From positions 4,216,001 to 4,280,000 of the forward strand of contig NZ_CP182947.1 of NCBI RefSeq assembly GCF_048320135.1: a stretch of DNA of 64,000 bases. The letters run 5' to 3'. The position numbers and the translations under genes were made by a program. The DNA is from Ideonella_A sakaiensis_A. Its GTDB lineage: Bacteria > Pseudomonadota > Gammaproteobacteria > Burkholderiales > Burkholderiaceae_C. The notes below the pieces were generated by a model that made no database searches, was not told the DNA's origin, and was given only the letters and a program-made list of their open reading frames with translations. Below are positions 1 to 8,177 of this stretch, one piece after another (the stretch's first letter is position 1; the number at the start of each line of letters is the position of its first letter).

Positions 1-1017
1 CACACCGCCGCAGTCGGAGGCCGGCCACGCGGCGCATTGCTGTCGCACCGCGGCCTGCTCGCAGCCGCCGCCAAATCGGTGCACGTCTGGTCACTGACAA
101 CTGCCGATGTGGGCGTCGGCGTATTGCCGCTGTTCCACCTGGCCGGCATCGGCCTGACGCTGGCGCTGCTGGCGGCCGGTGGAAGCACCGTCGTGCTGCC
201 GCGCTTCGACCCCGCGGCCGTGGTCGGCGTGATTGAAGAGCAGCATGGCAGCGTGATGGGTTCGTTCCCGCCGATGCTGGCCGCGGTACTCGACGCCGCT
301 GCAGCGTCGGGTTCGGCGCTGTCGACGCTTCGCGTGGTGACCGGGATCGATGCCCCCGAAACCCTGGCACGCTTCGCCGAGGTCCAGCCCGGGGCCGATT
401 TCTGGGTCGCTTACGGGCAGACCGAAACGTCGGGATCGATTTCGACATCACGTTATTCCGATCGGCCTGGCAGCGCCGGAATGCCGGTGGAGCAACACTC
501 GCTCGCCATCGTCGACGACGAGGACCAGCCGGTTGCCGACGGCACCATCGGCGAGATCGTCGTACGGGGGCCAATGGTTTTCAGCGGCTACTGGAATTGC
601 GAAGCCGACAATACGTTCACCTTCCGAGGCGGCTGGCATCACACCGGTGACATGGGGCGGCTCGATGCCGATGGTTACCTCTGGTACGTCGGCCGTTCCG
701 CGGCCAAGGAACTGATCAAGCCGGGCGGTGAAAACGTCTATCCGGCCGAGGTTGAACGGGCACTGCTGGAACATCCGGCAGTGGCCGAAGCGGTGGTCTT
801 CGGAGTGCCCGACACGCAATGGGGCGAGGCCGTGAAGGCTGTGTGTGTGCTCGCAGCCGGGCAACAGCTGGTGGCCGAGAAGCTGATTGAATTCGTCGGC
901 CAGCGCATCGCCCGTTACAAGAAGCCCAAACAGGTGGTTTTCGTGGCGTCGCTGCCCCGTACGGCCGCCGGGGCCGTGGACCGGGCGGCGGTGAAGGCCG
1001 CCCACACCGGCGCGTGA
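1..1017 (+). CDS. Acyl-CoA synthetase-like protein (AMP-binding), 5' truncated by window edge
   Basis: The frame is open from base 1, so the N-terminal part lies outside the window; 338 residues are visible. They cover the ANL-superfamily core from the P-loop region onward: a degenerate AAVGGRPRG where TSGTTGxPKG is usual, then YGQTE (adenine/ATP contact), TGD in GWHHTGDMG, GGENVYPAEVE near the hinge, and a short C-terminal lid domain. The family ligates a carboxylate to CoA through an acyl-adenylate. Two features argue against a standard enzyme: the P-loop has lost its Ser/Thr run, and the lid motif reads LPRTAAGAVDR, so the usual catalytic Lys (PRTxxGK) is Ala (codon 973-975). It converges on the SDR gene six bases downstream. 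Its role is probably CoA-ester related, but activity as a ligase is doubtful. Confidence 0.85.
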   Translation, partial: HTAAVGGRPRGALLSHRGLLAAAAKSVHVWSLTTADVGVGVLPLFHLAGIGLTLALLAAGGSTVVLPRFDPAAVVGVIEEQHGSVMGSFPPMLAAVLDAAAASGSALSTLRVVTGIDAPETLARFAEVQPGADFWVAYGQTETSGSISTSRYSDRPGSAGMPVEQHSLAIVDDEDQPVADGTIGEIVVRGPMVFSGYWNCEADNTFTFRGGWHHTGDMGRLDADGYLWYVGRSAAKELIKPGGENVYPAEVERALLEHPAVAEAVVFGVPDTQWGEAVKAVCVLAAGQQLVAEKLIEFVGQRIARYKKPKQVVFVASLPRTAAGAVDRAAVKAAHTGA

Positions 1018-1022
1018 ATTAT

Positions 1023-1820
1023 TCAGCCTGGTGTGCTGAGGCCGCCGTTGACGCTGAGCGTCTGGCCGGTGATCGCATCCGACTCGGGGCCGGCAAAAAA
1101 CGCGGCCGCCTGGGCGATATCTCGGCAATGCACCGGAAACAGCATCCGTTTCTTCAGGTTGTCGATCATCGCCTGCCCATGACCCCCCGCCAGCGCGGGC
1201 GAACCGCCGCCCCAGCGCGGCTCGGCGTCCCAGATGTAGCTCATCGCCACCGCATTGATGCGAATGCCGTCGCGGCCCATTTCGCGCGCGAGCACGCGGC
1301 ACATCTGCATCATGCCGCCGGTGGCTCCGCCGATGAAGGACTCTCCGACCGTTGCCACCCGCCCGGCGTCGGTGCCGATGGCCACGATCTTGCCGCACTT
1401 GTGCGGGCGCATCGCCGCTGCCGCCGCCTGGATCACAAAGGCCCGGGTGAGCCAATGCGAACGGATATAAACATCAAAGTCGGCCTCGTCCATTTCAGCA
1501 AACAGCTTGAAAGCCAGCGAATCGCTGCTCGCGCCCGCGCCGCTCGCCACCAGCACGTCCAGCCGCCGATGGCGCTGCACGATGCGCGCGACCATGGCCT
1601 GCACCGCGCAACGATCGGTGAGGTCGGCGGCCTCGAACTCGGCGCTGCCGCCGGCGGCGGCAATTTCGTCGACAACCACTCTGCCGCTGGCAGGGTTGCG
1701 TCCGTTGACGACGACGTGGGCTCCACGCAGCGCGAGTTCTTGGGCCACCGCGCGCCCAACGTAGGAGGTTGCTCCGGTTACCAGGGCAATCTTGTCCTGC
1801 AGGCTCTTGGTACTGATCAT
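1023..1820 (-). CDS. Short-chain dehydrogenase/reductase-like protein lacking YxxxK
   Basis: This 265-residue Rossmann protein starts with the SDR nucleotide-binding motif (ALVTGATSYVG) about ten residues in, and carries DVLVASGAG (the NAG-like strand), RINAVAMSYIWDAEP and a C-terminal ITGQTLSVNGG, all typical of FabG-like classical SDRs. At the catalytic site the family has S...YxxxK; here the aligned stretch reads GESFIGGATGG, so Tyr is Ile and Lys is Thr, and the Ser strand reads AIGTDAG. The fold is therefore clear but ordinary hydride transfer is unlikely; it may be the silent subunit of a heteromeric dehydrogenase or a binding protein. The start at 1820 puts the Rossmann motif at the usual distance from the N-terminus; the frame stays open upstream to 1865. 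It is divergent from the thiolase-like gene. Confidence 0.85.
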   Translation of the reverse strand: MISTKSLQDKIALVTGATSYVGRAVAQELALRGAHVVVNGRNPASGRVVVDEIAAAGGSAEFEAADLTDRCAVQAMVARIVQRHRRLDVLVASGAGASSDSLAFKLFAEMDEADFDVYIRSHWLTRAFVIQAAAAAMRPHKCGKIVAIGTDAGRVATVGESFIGGATGGMMQMCRVLAREMGRDGIRINAVAMSYIWDAEPRWGGGSPALAGGHGQAMIDNLKKRMLFPVHCRDIAQAAAFFAGPESDAITGQTLSVNGGLSTPG

Positions 1821-1870
1821 CGGAAGGAACATGGCGTGGTCATACCTCATTGTGATGGAGTTCAAGTGTC

Positions 1871-3040
1871 ATGAAAAATCGAGAGGCAGTGATCGTCGGC
1901 GTTGCCGACGTGCCGCTGAAGGACGGCAAGGTGCTGACACCGATGTCGGTGTTGCAGATGCAGGCTCTGGCGGCGCGTGACGCTCTCTTTGATGCCGGCA
2001 TCGCGATGCGCGATGTGGATGGCTTGCTGACGGCCGGTCTGTGGGGAAATCCCGGCCCCGGTTTGCTGCCGACGGTGACGCTGTCGGAGTATCTCGGCAT
2101 CGTGCCGCGTTTCGTTGACAGCACCAATATCGGTGGTTCGGCCTTCGAGGCTCACGTGGCACACGCCTCGATGGCCATCGAGGCCGGCCGCTGCGAGGTT
2201 GCGCTGATCACCTATGGCAGCCTGCAGCGCAGCGAAGTCAGCCGCAATCTGGCGGGGCGCCCTTCGGTGTTGACGATGCAATACGAAACGCCCTGGGGCG
2301 CGCCGACTCCGATAGGTGGCTATGCGATGGCGGCGATGCGCCACATGCACGAGTTCGGCACCACGTCGGAGCAGTTGGCCGAGATCGCGGTGGCGACGCG
2401 CAAATGGGCTGCTCTCAACCCGGCCGCGATGATGCGCGGTCCGCTGTCGATCGAGCACGTGCTGAAGAGTCCGATGATCTCTGACCCGCTGCACCTGCTC
2501 GATGCCTGCTTGGTCACCGACGGCGGCGGCGCCATTGTCATGACCACAGCCGAACACGCGAAGGCGCTTGGCCGCAAGGCGGTGCATGTTCGCGGCTACG
2601 GCGAATCGCACACCCACTGGACCACTGCGGCGATGCCCGATCTGGCACGTCACGCCGCGGCCGAGGTATCCGGGCGCGAGGCCTTCACGATGGCCGGCAT
2701 CGGCCACGATGCGATTGACGTAGTCGAGGTCTACGACTCGTTCACGATCACCGTGCTGATGACGCTCGAGGCCCTGGGCTTCTGCGAGCGAGGCGAAGGT
2801 GGCGCGTTTGTCTCCGGCCAGCGTACCGCGCCGGGCGGCACGTTCGCGCTCAATACGAACGGCGGCGGGTTGTCGTATGCGCACCCAGGCATGTACGGCA
2901 TCTTCCTGCTCATCGAGGCGGTGCGCCAGTTGCGTGGTGAAGCCGGCGAGCGCCAGGTGAAGGATGCTGTCACCGCACTGGTTCACGGCACTGGCGGCAT
3001 GCTCTCCAGCGGCGCCACCTGCATTCTTTCGATGCGCTGA
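1871..3040 (+). CDS. Thiolase-fold protein (lipid-transfer-protein/Ltp2-like), no nucleophilic Cys
   Basis: The 389-residue protein has the thiolase fold: N-terminal AVIVGVADVP, a central STNIGGSAFEAH helix (84-95), VEVYDSFT, and a C-terminal TNGGGLSYAHPGMYG and VHGTGGMLSSGAT. True thiolases carry an active-site Cys in an NxxC motif on the central helix; here that position (Gly89) is not Cys. Thiolase-like proteins without this Cys that sit beside a DUF35 gene include the Ltp2 retro-aldolases of steroid side-chain degradation, which work as a complex with a DUF35 domain. The next gene, 20 bases downstream, is exactly such a DUF35 protein. A C-C cleaving or forming role on a CoA thioester is inferred; the substrate cannot be read from the sequence. 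Confidence 0.88.
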   Translation: MKNREAVIVGVADVPLKDGKVLTPMSVLQMQALAARDALFDAGIAMRDVDGLLTAGLWGNPGPGLLPTVTLSEYLGIVPRFVDSTNIGGSAFEAHVAHASMAIEAGRCEVALITYGSLQRSEVSRNLAGRPSVLTMQYETPWGAPTPIGGYAMAAMRHMHEFGTTSEQLAEIAVATRKWAALNPAAMMRGPLSIEHVLKSPMISDPLHLLDACLVTDGGGAIVMTTAEHAKALGRKAVHVRGYGESHTHWTTAAMPDLARHAAAEVSGREAFTMAGIGHDAIDVVEVYDSFTITVLMTLEALGFCERGEGGAFVSGQRTAPGGTFALNTNGGGLSYAHPGMYGIFLLIEAVRQLRGEAGERQVKDAVTALVHGTGGMLSSGATCILSMR

Positions 3041-3060
3041 TATTTTCACTGACCACTGCC

Positions 3061-3462
3061 ATGTACGAAAAGCCCCTGCCCACCGTTGATCCGGAAAGTG
3101 CGCCGTATTGGTCGGCGTTGAAGGAGGGCCGTCTCGTCCTCAAGCATTGCCTCGACTGCGGCCGCCACCACTTTTATCCGCGGGCCTTGTGTCCGCACTG
3201 TCACTCCGACGCACTGGAATGGACGGACGCGCGCGGCAGCGGCAACATCTATAGTTTCACGGTGGCACGCCGGCCGGCCGGGCCGGCATTCAAGGCCGAC
3301 GCGCCCTACGTGGTGGCGGTGGTCGAGCTCGACGAAGGTGCACGCCTGATGACCAACATCGTCACCGACGACGTCGACAGCGTGCGCATCGGCCAGCGCG
3401 TGGTAATCGAGTTCGATGCGGTCACCGCAGAGATCAGTTTGCCCAGGTTTCGGCTCGCCTGA
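3061..3462 (+). CDS. DUF35 Zn-ribbon/OB-fold acyl-CoA-binding partner protein
   Basis: This 133-residue protein has the two-part DUF35 layout: an N-terminal rubredoxin-like zinc ribbon with two CxxC pairs (CLDCGR near residue 31 and CPHCH near residue 47) and a C-terminal OB-fold (GSGNIYSFTVARRP, APYVVAVVELDEGARLMTNI, IGQRVVIEF). DUF35 proteins are accessory subunits of thiolase-fold enzymes, where they bind CoA esters and can be required for solubility or activity. It lies directly behind the Cys-less thiolase gene and directly ahead of an acyl-CoA dehydrogenase, in one plus-strand operon. Length and motifs fit a stand-alone DUF35 protein. The pairing with the upstream gene is inferred from position. 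Confidence 0.92.
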   Translation: MYEKPLPTVDPESAPYWSALKEGRLVLKHCLDCGRHHFYPRALCPHCHSDALEWTDARGSGNIYSFTVARRPAGPAFKADAPYVVAVVELDEGARLMTNIVTDDVDSVRIGQRVVIEFDAVTAEISLPRFRLA

Positions 3463-3483
3463 AGCGCAGCGAAGAATTGCACC

Positions 3484-4716
3484 ATGGATTTCGACATCGA
3501 CGCCGACACCGCGGCCATCGCAGAGGCCGTGACTCGTTTCATCGATCGCGAGGTCGTTCCGCTGGAGGAGCGCCACCGCGGAATATTCGGCAGCGAACGC
3601 ACACTGTTCGAGCCCTCGGGGCGCTATGTGCCCCAGGCGCTGGCCCTGCGCCGGCAAGTGCGCATGCGTTCGGCCGAACTCGGCTATTACAACCTGTTCG
3701 GTGACGAGGCGCTCGGTGGCGCAGGTCAAGGTGCCCAGGTGATGGCCCACGTGCAGGAGGCTGTCAATCACCGCTTCGGCCCGGGGCACCCGCTGGTCCA
3801 GACCGTTGTCTTGCCGTCACCGTTCACCAACGGGCTGTCGCCGGTGCTGCGCCACCTCGACGTCGGGGTCTTCAAGCGTTATCGCGACGGGATCACCAGT
3901 GGCGAAAAAACACTGTGCTTCGCGCTCAGCGAGCCAGATGCCGGCTCCGACGCCTTCGCGATGAAGACGCGCGCGGTGCGCGACGGAGACGACTGGATCA
4001 TTACCGGCACCAAGCAGTGGATTACCAACTCACCCTACGCCGACCACGCGATGGTGTTCGCGTTGACCGACCCGGAGGCTGCAGCACAGCACAAAGGCGG
4101 CGTGACCGGATTCTTCGTCGACACCTGTGCGCCCGGTTTTTCGGTGCCGCGGATCATCAATACCGTCGGCCACCTTGGCGGCGACACCGGCGTCGTGATG
4201 CTCGACGGCGTGCGCGTGGGCGACGACCACCGCCTGGGCGCGGTGGGCCGGGGCCTGGCGGTGGCGATGGACGGCGTGAATGCCGGGCGCATGGGCATGG
4301 CGGCTTCCTGCCTGGGCCTGGCGCGCTGGGCGCTCGACCAGGCGGTCGAATACGCCAAGGTGCGCAAGACCTTCGGCGTGCCGATCGCCGACCACCAGGC
4401 GATCCAGTTGATGCTTGCCGACAGCGCCATCGACATCTACGCCGCCAAGTCGATGATCCAGAACTGCGCCTGGCGAATCGACGCCGACCGAGCAACGACA
4501 GCACAGGTGAGCATGGTGAAGGCCTTCTCGACCGAGATGCTCGGGCGCGTGATGGACCGCAGCATCCAGGTCCATGGCGGCATGGGACTGACAAATGAAT
4601 TGCGGCTCGAGGAAGGTTACCGATTCGCCCGCGTGATGCGCATTCCCGACGGCACCGGTGAAATTCAGCGTCGCACGATCGCGCGCCAGTTGCTGGCTGG
4701 CCGCGCCGACCTGTAA
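3484..4716 (+). CDS. Acyl-CoA dehydrogenase
   Basis: A 410-residue flavoprotein with the complete acyl-CoA dehydrogenase layout: N-terminal helical domain, the FAD/substrate strand CFALSEPDAGSDAFAMKT, TGTKQWITN, and the C-terminal helical domain with RKTFGVPIADHQAIQ and QVHGGMGLTNELRLE. It would oxidise an acyl-CoA to the 2-enoyl-CoA and pass electrons to ETF, whose genes lie at 18.3-20.0 kb. The segment where medium-chain enzymes carry the catalytic Glu (YEGT) reads PDGTGEIQ, so Glu is replaced by Asp; the alternative isovaleryl-type position reads GVNAGR, with no Glu. It is third in the thiolase-DUF35 operon, 21 bases downstream of DUF35. Substrate unknown. Confidence 0.93.
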   Translation: MDFDIDADTAAIAEAVTRFIDREVVPLEERHRGIFGSERTLFEPSGRYVPQALALRRQVRMRSAELGYYNLFGDEALGGAGQGAQVMAHVQEAVNHRFGPGHPLVQTVVLPSPFTNGLSPVLRHLDVGVFKRYRDGITSGEKTLCFALSEPDAGSDAFAMKTRAVRDGDDWIITGTKQWITNSPYADHAMVFALTDPEAAAQHKGGVTGFFVDTCAPGFSVPRIINTVGHLGGDTGVVMLDGVRVGDDHRLGAVGRGLAVAMDGVNAGRMGMAASCLGLARWALDQAVEYAKVRKTFGVPIADHQAIQLMLADSAIDIYAAKSMIQNCAWRIDADRATTAQVSMVKAFSTEMLGRVMDRSIQVHGGMGLTNELRLEEGYRFARVMRIPDGTGEIQRRTIARQLLAGRADL

Positions 4717-4877
4717 CCGTGCCGTGAAAAGGCACCCATTTGCCGTCGCGCGCCTGGCTGGAGCGCAAACTAGGCCCACGCGTTTGTCAACACAATGTAG
4801 AGATATCTCTTTACGTCTGCAGGCGGGTCGATCAAGCCGCCCCCCGCCCCTGGGGCGCGCCCTCGAACAGTGCCGGG

Positions 4878-6188
4878 CTACATCTCTGGGCGATGCATCC
4901 TGCAGGTGGTCGGAAGCTCCGCGTCGCCAGCCGAGATGCGTTTGACCACCCGAAAGCCGTATCCCGAGCCCTCGACGTCGAACTTCACCCCTGCCGTGCC
5001 AATCCGATCGAGCTCGCCGACAGCCAATGGCTGTTGAAACTGATGGTCAGAGGCGCGCATCCAGCCACTTTGACCAGACAACTCCACCTCGACGTTCTCG
5101 AGCGCTCGCGCAACCGATACCGCGTCAAGTTTTCCGTCGATGCTCAACTTGCCCGCAGCCCCTGCCCGCTCGATCGCTTTGACCAGAGACTCGATCATCA
5201 GCTGCATGCGCATGTGCACATAGTCGTCAGCCGGATCAGGAAACCTTGCCCGAAAGGACTTGTAGAAGGCATCACTCTCATTCGTTTGCAGATTGGGCAT
5301 CCAGTCGGCCACCGCGAAAACCTTGCCGATTCCTGCATCGCCCATGGCAGCCGGAGCGCCAAGTGCATTGCCGTAGAAGGTATAGAAGTAGCCGTCGAAC
5401 CCGGCTTCCCTCGCCGCCTTGACCAAGAGCGTCAGGTCGCTACCCCAGTTGCCAGTGACGACAGCCTGCGCACCGCTGGCCTTGATCTTGGCCACATAAG
5501 GCATGAAGTCCTTCACGCGGCCCATCGGGTGAAGTTCGTCGCCGACTATGGCGATGTCGGGACGCTGAATCACCAGCTGGCGCCGGGTCTCGCGCAGAAC
5601 GGCTTGCCCGAAGCTGTAATCCTGCCCGAACAGATAGACACGTTTGAGCTTGGCATCGGCCCGCATCAGATTCATCAGCGCCGCAATGCGCATGTCTGCG
5701 TGAGCGTCGAAGCGAAAGTGCCAGAAGCTGCACTTCTCATTGGTCAGCGCCGGCTCGACGGCCGAATAGTTCAGGTGAAGCACCTTTGGCCCGGCGCCGC
5801 GCTCGTTATGTTTGCTCACCGCATCGGTCAAGGCCGCAGCATTGGCCGACGAATTGCCTTGAACAATGAACTGCGCGCCATCGTCGATTGCCGAGCGCAA
5901 CGCGGATACGACTTGCTCGTTCTGACCCTTGCTGTCGTAGCGCCGCAGCGCCAACATGCGGTTGCCCCCGGCGCTTGGAGGGAGCACGACGCCGCCGCGA
6001 TTGTTCACGCGCTCTACCGCCCACACCAGGTTGCGGTAGACGGCCTCTCCGGTATTGGCGAATGCACCGCTCAAACTCTCGACCATGGCGATCGTGATCG
6101 GCTCGGCGGGCGGCCTTGGCGAAGCCAGTGAGGTTTTTGCTGAAAACAGGCAACTGAAAGCGAAGACAATGATTGGACGAACGGTCAT
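4878..6188 (-). CDS. ABC transporter solute-binding protein, branched-chain amino acid (HAAT) type
   Basis: The 436-residue product opens with a hydrophobic export signal (MTVRPIIVFAFSCLFSAKTSLAS) and then the periplasmic binding fold type I: ITIAMVESLSGAFANTGEA, a GAQFIVQGNSSANAAALTDAV segment and VYLFGQDYSFGQ, which match the Leu/Ile/Val- and amide-binding proteins. It should capture a small organic acid or amino acid in the periplasm. No permease or ATPase gene is adjacent, so it depends on components elsewhere or serves in sensing. I chose the Met at 6188 because it begins the signal peptide; two upstream in-frame Met codons add only a proline-rich extension. It is convergent with the acyl-CoA dehydrogenase upstream. 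Confidence 0.9.
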   Translation of the reverse strand: MTVRPIIVFAFSCLFSAKTSLASPRPPAEPITIAMVESLSGAFANTGEAVYRNLVWAVERVNNRGGVVLPPSAGGNRMLALRRYDSKGQNEQVVSALRSAIDDGAQFIVQGNSSANAAALTDAVSKHNERGAGPKVLHLNYSAVEPALTNEKCSFWHFRFDAHADMRIAALMNLMRADAKLKRVYLFGQDYSFGQAVLRETRRQLVIQRPDIAIVGDELHPMGRVKDFMPYVAKIKASGAQAVVTGNWGSDLTLLVKAAREAGFDGYFYTFYGNALGAPAAMGDAGIGKVFAVADWMPNLQTNESDAFYKSFRARFPDPADDYVHMRMQLMIESLVKAIERAGAAGKLSIDGKLDAVSVARALENVEVELSGQSGWMRASDHQFQQPLAVGELDRIGTAGVKFDVEGSGYGFRVVKRISAGDAELPTTCRMHRPEM

Positions 6189-6534
6189 AAGTGGTGGAAG
6201 TCTCTCAATTGGCATAAGTGGCGGCAAACGCCACATGCAAAAGTTGATCGTGCGCAATATAGGTCAAGGCAACAAGGTTCGACAAGAATTGGGAGTCCCC
6301 GCGTCCGATGTTGGGTTTGACGGCGCCATCGGATGACGGCTCACCTGGTCCCAGTCGACATGGATATGAGCGCAATGTCGGTCGTGTTCGTGGCCGACCT
6401 CGATCGTCGACGCCGTTTTTCGATCGCAGGAACGTTGCGGCACGCGAGTTCGCCGAGCAGCGGCGGCATGCAGCCCCCTTCGCCGTCAACGAGGACATTT
6501 CTACTCTGCGATCAGTGGACATACTGAACTGGGG
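6189..6534. other. Non-coding stretch upstream of the solute-binding protein
   Basis: No recognisable gene or RNA was found here. It should hold the promoter of the minus-strand solute-binding protein gene. Short open frames on both strands have no family resemblance. It borders the nmrA remnant and may be decayed DNA from the same event. Confidence 0.4.
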
Positions 6535-6664
6535 TCACTCAAGGCCCACGCGTTGATCGCCTGCGCAAACTTGCGCCAGAATCCAGAATCGAAGCGCACC
6601 TCTGGCGGACCCCAGGACTGACCGAGGGCCGAGGTCATCCCGCGACCAATGATGTCCGCACCTG

Positions 6665-6915
6665 CAAATCCGCTGGGTCAGCCTTTCAACAAGCGCGATG
6701 TCGCGCGCATCGACCCAACTGACCCTGGATTCGCCAAGCGGCAAATAGAACGAACTCTGATCGCGAGTGGCGCTTGCAACATCAGCATGTTCTGCATGAA
6801 GAAGGTGGGCTGGAAGAAGGCGAACGGAATGCCCGTTGCTTTGACTTCCTCTTGGCTCTTGCCGTGCCAGCGTCCGACTTCGGCGCCGACATCCGGCCCT
6901 GCACCGTGGCCCGTA
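6665..6915 (-). pseudogene. NmrA-family NAD(P)-binding protein remnant (3' half)
   Basis: On the minus strand a stretch reading VGRWHGKSQEEVKATGIPF then FFMQN, followed one frame over by FYLPLGESRVSWVDARDIA, matches the second half of NmrA-like NAD(P)H-binding reductases, which typically have a WHG...SG(I/L)P...PxFFM(E/Q)N core and a (Y)xPxGxGxVSxVDxRDIA block. The two halves are in different frames, shifted by one base around 6755-6765, and the N-terminal Rossmann half is absent. It abuts a 5'-truncated hxlR remnant on the opposite strand. It is non-functional. Confidence 0.7.
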
Positions 6916-6919
6916 GACA

Positions 6920-7209
6920 CCACGGGATCGCTGCGATTCGGTGTGCTGAAGGAGCGGCTCGACGGTGTGTCACCGAAGGTTCTGACCGAGCGTCTGCGCT
7001 TGCTCGAAGCCAACGGGCTTGTGTCGCGCCAATACAAGCCGACGATCCCGCCCGAGGTGACATGCGGGCTGACGAAATTCGGCAAGGAACTCGGCAATGC
7101 GTTGTACTCTCTCGAGTCGTTTGCGCGACGATGGGAGCGGCGCGCCAAGGCTGCCCCGAAACCGAAGCTCGCCTCGCGAGGACCGCGACTTTTAAGAGTT
7201 CGAGCCTGA
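6920..7209 (+). pseudogene. HxlR-family winged-helix regulator remnant (3' part)
   Basis: From about 6934 the plus strand encodes LRFGVLKERLDGVSPKVLTE, then LRLLEANGLV, IPPEV and LTKFGKELGNAL. This is the recognition helix and wing of HxlR/MarR-like regulators (usual form: RFxELxRxLxGxSxKxLTxxLRxLExxGLV). The HxlR N-terminus with its conserved Cys/helix-1 region is missing; the upstream part of the same open frame (6649-6915) is the antisense of the nmrA remnant and has no regulator features. hxlR genes are often divergent from nmrA-type reductase genes, so an internal deletion that removed both 5' halves explains what is seen. It is probably not functional. Confidence 0.7.
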
Positions 7210-7346
7210 GCACGCACGCGGCCCATATGGCTGAGTCGCCTGCTCAATGCACTTGACCCTGAGGTCAATAAACGATGGTTTGGACGCTCCCATCCGAATG
7301 CGACCGTAGGGCGGCCTTCGGCAAGAAAGCGGTGCCACGCCGCGGC

Positions 7347-8141
7347 TCAGCCGGTCGTGCTGGCTCGGGCCAGCACCCGCTGCAATGCGTTCAGCACCAC
7401 GCCGCGTGCCTTGTGCTGCGGGTCATGACCGACCTCCGGCAAGGCGCAGACCTCAAGTGCCATTGAGCCGTGGTCGACCAGCGCGCGGGCGCTGGGGCGC
7501 CAGCCGTAGTCGTCGGCCTGGCCGAACACGGCCGTCACCGGGCAGCGCACCGCGGCGAGTTGCGCGGTCATCGACCAGTGGACGGCGTCGTCGCTGGACC
7601 AGGGCAAATACCAGGCCCAGAACATCGAATCGGTCTTGTCGCCATGGTGGCGCATCAGCCGCTCGCGCAGTCCGCCTTTCTCGAAGGCGTCGCGCGCGCC
7701 TGCCATCGCGCGCACCATGTGAAGATCCAGCGCAATGGTCGGCGAGCATGCGCAGACGGCACGCACGACCTCGGGATGTGCTGCCGCCGCCAGCAAGGCC
7801 ATCGCGCCACCGTCGCTGTGGCCGAATAGCGCCGCGTCGCGGATGTCAAAGTGGCGCAGCAGCTGGCTGAACACTGGTCCCGACTCTTCGAAGCGATAGG
7901 TGCGTTCGCGTGGGACTTTGTTTAGTTCTTCAGAGCCTCCATAGCCCCAGCGGTCGTAGGAAAGCACACCCAGGCCCGTGGCCGCAGCAATCGCCTCGGG
8001 CAGGTCCTTCCAGGTGCTGGTGCAGTCCAGTCCGCCGTGCAGCATCACGACCACGGGCCGTGAACCGCCGATCGGGCCCCAGCTGCGGGCGCTGAGTCGG
8101 TGGCCGCCGGCACGCAGTTCGTGTTCTTGCATGGTGATCAT
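7347..8141 (-). CDS. Alpha/beta hydrolase
   Basis: The 264-residue protein is a classic alpha/beta hydrolase: oxyanion-hole HGG (MLHGGLDCTST), nucleophile elbow GHSDGG (Ser about residue 107), an acid in the AVFGQADDYG strand, and a terminal catalytic His in LPEVGHDPQ. It most resembles small esterases or lactonases. It is the last gene of the long minus-strand operon and follows an acyl-CoA dehydrogenase by 36 bases, so it may hydrolyse an ester or thioester intermediate of the same pathway. No signal peptide is visible, so it is cytoplasmic. Confidence 0.9.
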   Translation of the reverse strand: MITMQEHELRAGGHRLSARSWGPIGGSRPVVVMLHGGLDCTSTWKDLPEAIAAATGLGVLSYDRWGYGGSEELNKVPRERTYRFEESGPVFSQLLRHFDIRDAALFGHSDGGAMALLAAAAHPEVVRAVCACSPTIALDLHMVRAMAGARDAFEKGGLRERLMRHHGDKTDSMFWAWYLPWSSDDAVHWSMTAQLAAVRCPVTAVFGQADDYGWRPSARALVDHGSMALEVCALPEVGHDPQHKARGVVLNALQRVLARASTTG

Positions 8142-8177
8142 TTCGGTGGTATCGGTGGTATCGGAACCGTCGGGCGA

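Noticed and set aside
4740..6131. A 463-codon plus-strand frame opposite the solute-binding protein
   Set aside because: No family features; the minus-strand frame has a signal peptide and binding-protein motifs.
6540..6640. An alternative minus-strand frame reading GPPEVRFDSGFWRKFAQAI downstream of the nmrA remnant
   Set aside because: It looks protein-like but is too short to assign and may be part of the same decayed region.
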